The notes beneath the pieces are model-generated. The model worked only from the letters and a program-made list of their open reading frames with translations. It was not told the DNA's origin and did not search any database. A program made the translations under genes and the position numbers. Below are positions 5,594-7,814 of a stretch of 7,814 nt of DNA, piece after piece (within the stretch, counting starts at the first letter, position 1; each line of letters begins with the position of its first letter). The DNA lies in NCBI GenBank assembly GCA_009787135.1, contig WRGP01000155.1, positions 1 to 7,814 of the forward strand, given 5' to 3'. Source of the stretch: Bacillota bacterium. GTDB taxonomy: Bacteria > Bacillota > Clostridia > Christensenellales > Aristaeellaceae.

Positions 5594-6301
5594 TTACAAA
5601 TGCCCTTGCAGGATAGTCGTGACAATATTGCTCTTGTATAGCGCGCTGCCTATCCTGGACGCTTCCACCATCTCGCCAAACTGCTCAAAGGGGAGCACCG
5701 TCATGAAAATAGGCACGAGCGCAAAGAGAATATACACCATGGCCACGCCGCGCGCCAGGCCAAATACGCCGCCCAGCAGCGCGTCCAGATATTTCAGCGA
5801 TGGGAAGCGAAAGATGTAGCCCAAAAGACCTGTCACCAGCGACAGCGCGACATAGCCGACGATAAACACGGCGATATAGCACAGGATAGAAACAATCGAT
5901 GTGACAATGGTCTGGTTGATGTACTGCGATACGTCCACGCTGCCGATCGCCGCAAACACCTGCTGCGCCATGTTGGTCTCCAGCAGCGCGTCAAAGGGCA
6001 TGGGCAGGCCTGTCCGCGCCACGATGTCGGCGATGGTGCCCGCGCTTAGCCCCGCGACTTGCATTCTGGATAAATCAAGGTCTCCAAGCCGGGACGAGGC
6101 GTCCGTATAATGCACGAGGGTGTCCACGACCATTTCATTCTTGCAAATGGCAGATGCCAGCGCGGGCCCAATGGCATACGCCGCAAACATGGCGGCAAAC
6201 ACGCACACCAACCCCAACACGGACGAAATAAACCCGCGATACAGGCCGTACAGCAAGCTCACGCCCACGATACCAAGGATCACATAATCGACAACATTCA
6301 T
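5594..6301 (-). CDS. CvpA-family integral membrane protein
   Basis: This 235-residue membrane protein starts at the ATG complementary to 6299-6301, with AAAGGAGG (6310-6317) eight bases upstream. A longer frame upstream exists but lacks a ribosome binding site and runs through the hairpin region. Hydrophobic segments lie at about residues 4-20, 24-47, 130-162 and 172-203. The first begins NVVDYVILGIVGVSLLYGLYRGF, typical of CvpA proteins, and the fourth carries LDALLGGVFGLARGVAMVYIL, the conserved CvpA C-terminal signature. CvpA proteins were named for colicin V production; their role in other bacteria is linked to envelope function but is not settled. At 235 residues it exceeds the common 160-180, because a loop of roughly 80 residues (48-129) is inserted between helices two and three. 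It is convergent with the aldehyde dehydrogenase gene (41-bp gap) and downstream of the DUF5711 gene on the same strand, probably transcribed with it. Confidence 0.85.
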   Translation of the reverse strand: MNVVDYVILGIVGVSLLYGLYRGFISSVLGLVCVFAAMFAAYAIGPALASAICKNEMVVDTLVHYTDASSRLGDLDLSRMQVAGLSAGTIADIVARTGLPMPFDALLETNMAQQVFAAIGSVDVSQYINQTIVTSIVSILCYIAVFIVGYVALSLVTGLLGYIFRFPSLKYLDALLGGVFGLARGVAMVYILFALVPIFMTVLPFEQFGEMVEASRIGSALYKSNIVTTILQGHL

Positions 6302-6616
6302 CAGCGAATCCTCCTTTCCGCCGCGAACCCCATGTCTTGTAATAGACGGCGAAAACCACAGAATGCGTCCCCAACCTCGGGGGATTCCCTCGGGGCCTTC
6401 CGCCCCCTTGATTGAAAGCCGGCATCGGCGGCTCCGCCGCCGAACGGCTGAAAATCCCAAAGGATTTTCTGCTTTGCGTCATCCCCGCCCCCAAAATCCG
6501 CAGCTTTTCGGGGGACGACGTTCCTGGCCCCGTGTCTCCCCCGTAAAAATCCGCAGGTTTTCACGGGACGACATTCCTCCTGCCCCAACCGCATGAACCG
6601 CCGTTCACGCCGCGGC
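6302..6616 (-). repeat. Hairpin cluster with two imperfect direct repeats between the DUF5711 and CvpA genes
   Basis: This 315-bp spacer holds no convincing gene. Hairpins, in + coordinates, are: TCGGCGGC/GCCGCCGA around TCC (6425-6443); GAAAATCC/GGATTTTC around CAAA (6450-6469); CCCCC-AAAA/TTTT-C-GGGGG (6488-6514); CCCGT-A-AAAA/TTTT-C-ACGGG (6540-6567); and TGAAC/GTTCA around CGCC (6594-6607). The third and fourth are repeats of one unit 53 bp apart. They share AAAATCCGCAG in the 5' arm and loop, a conserved unpaired C in the 3' arm, and ACGAC-TTCCT with one variable base just after (6515-6525 and 6568-6578). Their outer stems differ but stay paired. No T-tract follows on the transcribed - strand. 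It could be a REP-like intergenic repeat or a structured leader of the CvpA gene. Confidence 0.6.
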
Positions 6617-7798
6617 CTACGTCGGCAGCTTCATGATGTAAACGCCATTGCCAATTTCCAAGACCGCGCGTCCATTGTCGAGCATGCAGATGAGGCTTGA
6701 CAGCTTGCTCGTGACAAAGTTCAATTTAAACTGCCCGCTGCCGTATGGGGCAAAGCAAATCACATTCTCCCCAAACGCGTACACGCCCTTTTCACTCAGA
6801 CCGCTCGCGAAACATGGCGCCAAGAGCCGCAGCAATTGCATCGTGTAATTGGTGATCAGGCGAAGCTCGGAAAACGTGGAGCTTATGCCGGCGCCGGGCA
6901 TGGGCTCCAGCAGGGCATAGGTGTTCCTGCCCGCCGCCCGCACGTCGTTCATATACCAGCCGTAGATAGGCACGGGCGCCGGCACGGTCTGGGGCACGCA
7001 CCGGTAATTAAACGCCTGCACCGCGGACGTATCCACGGCCATGAGCAGGTTGTCATGCGAATAGACGCGGTAGACCATGGTATCGTCCAGATCCGCCGCG
7101 CCGGTGGCCATGCGCCCCGGCTCCAGCGTGGAAAGGTCGGTGATGGGCACATTGCCGTCGATATCCAAACTCAACACCCATACAAGCTGCCCGCGGGTAT
7201 AGAAAAAACCGAAGTCCAGCACATACAGGTCGTCAACTCGCTTGCTCTCCAGCACCGCGCCGGTATGGCTCATCACGCGAATGGTGCTGTTGGTGATACT
7301 GCTGGCGTCCGCGGCGATGCAAGCCGCCACGTACGCCTCTCCAACCCGGGCCATCCGAACCTGGCCTTCCATCCGGTCGTTATAGGTCGACACGCCGTTC
7401 TTATCGATGACTTGGAGCTGGTTGCCCGCCCAAGCGGCGATCATCGTCTTCGTGCAGCAGTAATCCCATTCGGGGCCGAGAAAAAACTGCCACTTGCTCG
7501 CGCCGTTTGGTCCGACACAGGTGAGCGTGACACCGTCATAGTAGAGCAAATTCTCTCCAAAGGGCTGAATATTATCCGTAGGCCGCGCGCCCACCGGCAC
7601 GGGCCTGCCCGCGTTGTCCAGCAGGCTGGTGAACAAATAAACGACCAAGATCACCCCTACCAGCACGACGGCGGCCAGAATGATCCGTTTTAAAATCTGA
7701 CGGGCCGGATTTTTTTTCTGGCCGCCCGGCGCGCTGCGGCCCGGCAAGCCGCTCTTGACATATTGCCGCTGTCCGGCGGCTCCGCTTTTTCTCTGCAT
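6617..7798 (-). CDS. DUF5711-like membrane-anchored beta-propeller protein
   Basis: This 393-residue protein starts at the ATG complementary to 7796-7798. A TAA lies in frame 12 bp upstream, so no earlier ATG is possible, although the visible upstream bases show only a weak GGAA as ribosome binding site. The first 38 residues are basic and glycine-rich (probably cytoplasmic). A single transmembrane helix at about 39-60 follows (IILAAVVLVGVILVVYLFTSLL), and the remaining 330 residues are predicted outside. That part is built of short beta-rich repeats with motifs such as LTCVGPNGASKWQF, LQVIDKNGVSTYNDR and IRVMSHTGAVLESKRV, like a degenerate PQQ-type propeller. This organisation matches the DUF5711 family of Clostridia, whose function is unknown, and I recall its genes lying next to cvpA. 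It precedes the CvpA gene on the same strand across the hairpin-rich spacer. It may be an envelope sensor or scaffold, but that is speculation. The gene is certain, the family name fairly so. Confidence 0.75.
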   Translation of the reverse strand: MQRKSGAAGQRQYVKSGLPGRSAPGGQKKNPARQILKRIILAAVVLVGVILVVYLFTSLLDNAGRPVPVGARPTDNIQPFGENLLYYDGVTLTCVGPNGASKWQFFLGPEWDYCCTKTMIAAWAGNQLQVIDKNGVSTYNDRMEGQVRMARVGEAYVAACIAADASSITNSTIRVMSHTGAVLESKRVDDLYVLDFGFFYTRGQLVWVLSLDIDGNVPITDLSTLEPGRMATGAADLDDTMVYRVYSHDNLLMAVDTSAVQAFNYRCVPQTVPAPVPIYGWYMNDVRAAGRNTYALLEPMPGAGISSTFSELRLITNYTMQLLRLLAPCFASGLSEKGVYAFGENVICFAPYGSGQFKLNFVTSKLSSLICMLDNGRAVLEIGNGVYIMKLPT

Positions 7799-7814
7799 AG
7801 CGTCTACTTATTCC

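Noticed and set aside
6302..6460. An upstream extension of the CvpA reading frame by 53 residues
   Set aside because: AAAGGAGG is correctly spaced for the ATG at 6301. The extension is Arg/Gly/Pro-rich and runs into the hairpin cluster.
6425..6607. The hairpin cluster read as a CRISPR array
   Set aside because: There are only two or three imperfect units, the repeats are not identical, spacer lengths differ (42 and 53 bp periods) and no cas gene is nearby.
6836..7693. A 285-codon open frame on the + strand, antisense to the DUF5711 gene
   Set aside because: Its translation is rich in His, Arg and Gly with no recognisable domain, as expected from the complement of a GC-rich gene. The opposite strand has a coherent membrane anchor and propeller repeats.

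Overview
The window looks like a chromosomal stretch of an anaerobic member of the Clostridia (Bacillota), probably gut-associated. The grounds are a Tn4451/TnpX-type large serine recombinase with a TnpW-like small protein, a CvpA plus DUF5711 gene pair, AGGAGG-type ribosome binding sites and fairly GC-rich coding sequence. The organism call is inference; no rRNA, tRNA or other phylogenetic marker is present.

Left part (1-2426, + strand) is the right-hand end of an integrated mobile element. It opens with the last 68 codons of an HK97-type phage major capsid gene. Then come 291 bp of AT-rich, hairpin-containing non-coding DNA, a 61-residue TnpW-like protein, and an apparently intact 539-residue large serine recombinase followed by a Rho-independent terminator. 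No connector or tail genes follow the capsid, so this is a shrunken prophage or satellite-like element, or a recombinase element lying next to a capsid remnant.

Middle part (2427-4120) is a scar zone. It holds a frameshifted fragment of a second serine recombinase (about 2507-2718) and a convergent gene for a secreted or membrane-anchored SH3-domain protein (2839-3921, - strand). Beyond that gene is a tiny relic of a third recombinase coding for MDYLGHT (about 4041-4076). Three recombinase footprints in roughly 3.3 kb suggest repeated integration and decay at one locus.

Right part (4121-7814) looks like host chromosome. A class-3-like aldehyde dehydrogenase (4191-5552, + strand) is preceded by a MerR-family promoter: a 19-bp spacer between TTGACA and TATAAT with a perfect dyad inside it. 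This implies induction by a MerR-type, possibly aldehyde-sensing, activator encoded elsewhere. Convergent to it on the - strand are a DUF5711 membrane-anchored protein (6617-7798) and then a CvpA-family membrane protein (5594-6301). The 315-bp spacer between them carries a cluster of hairpins, two of which are imperfect direct repeats with compensatory stem changes.

No complete new defence or biosynthetic system is visible. The best leads are the MerR-type promoter, the hairpin repeat cluster and the layered recombinase relics.
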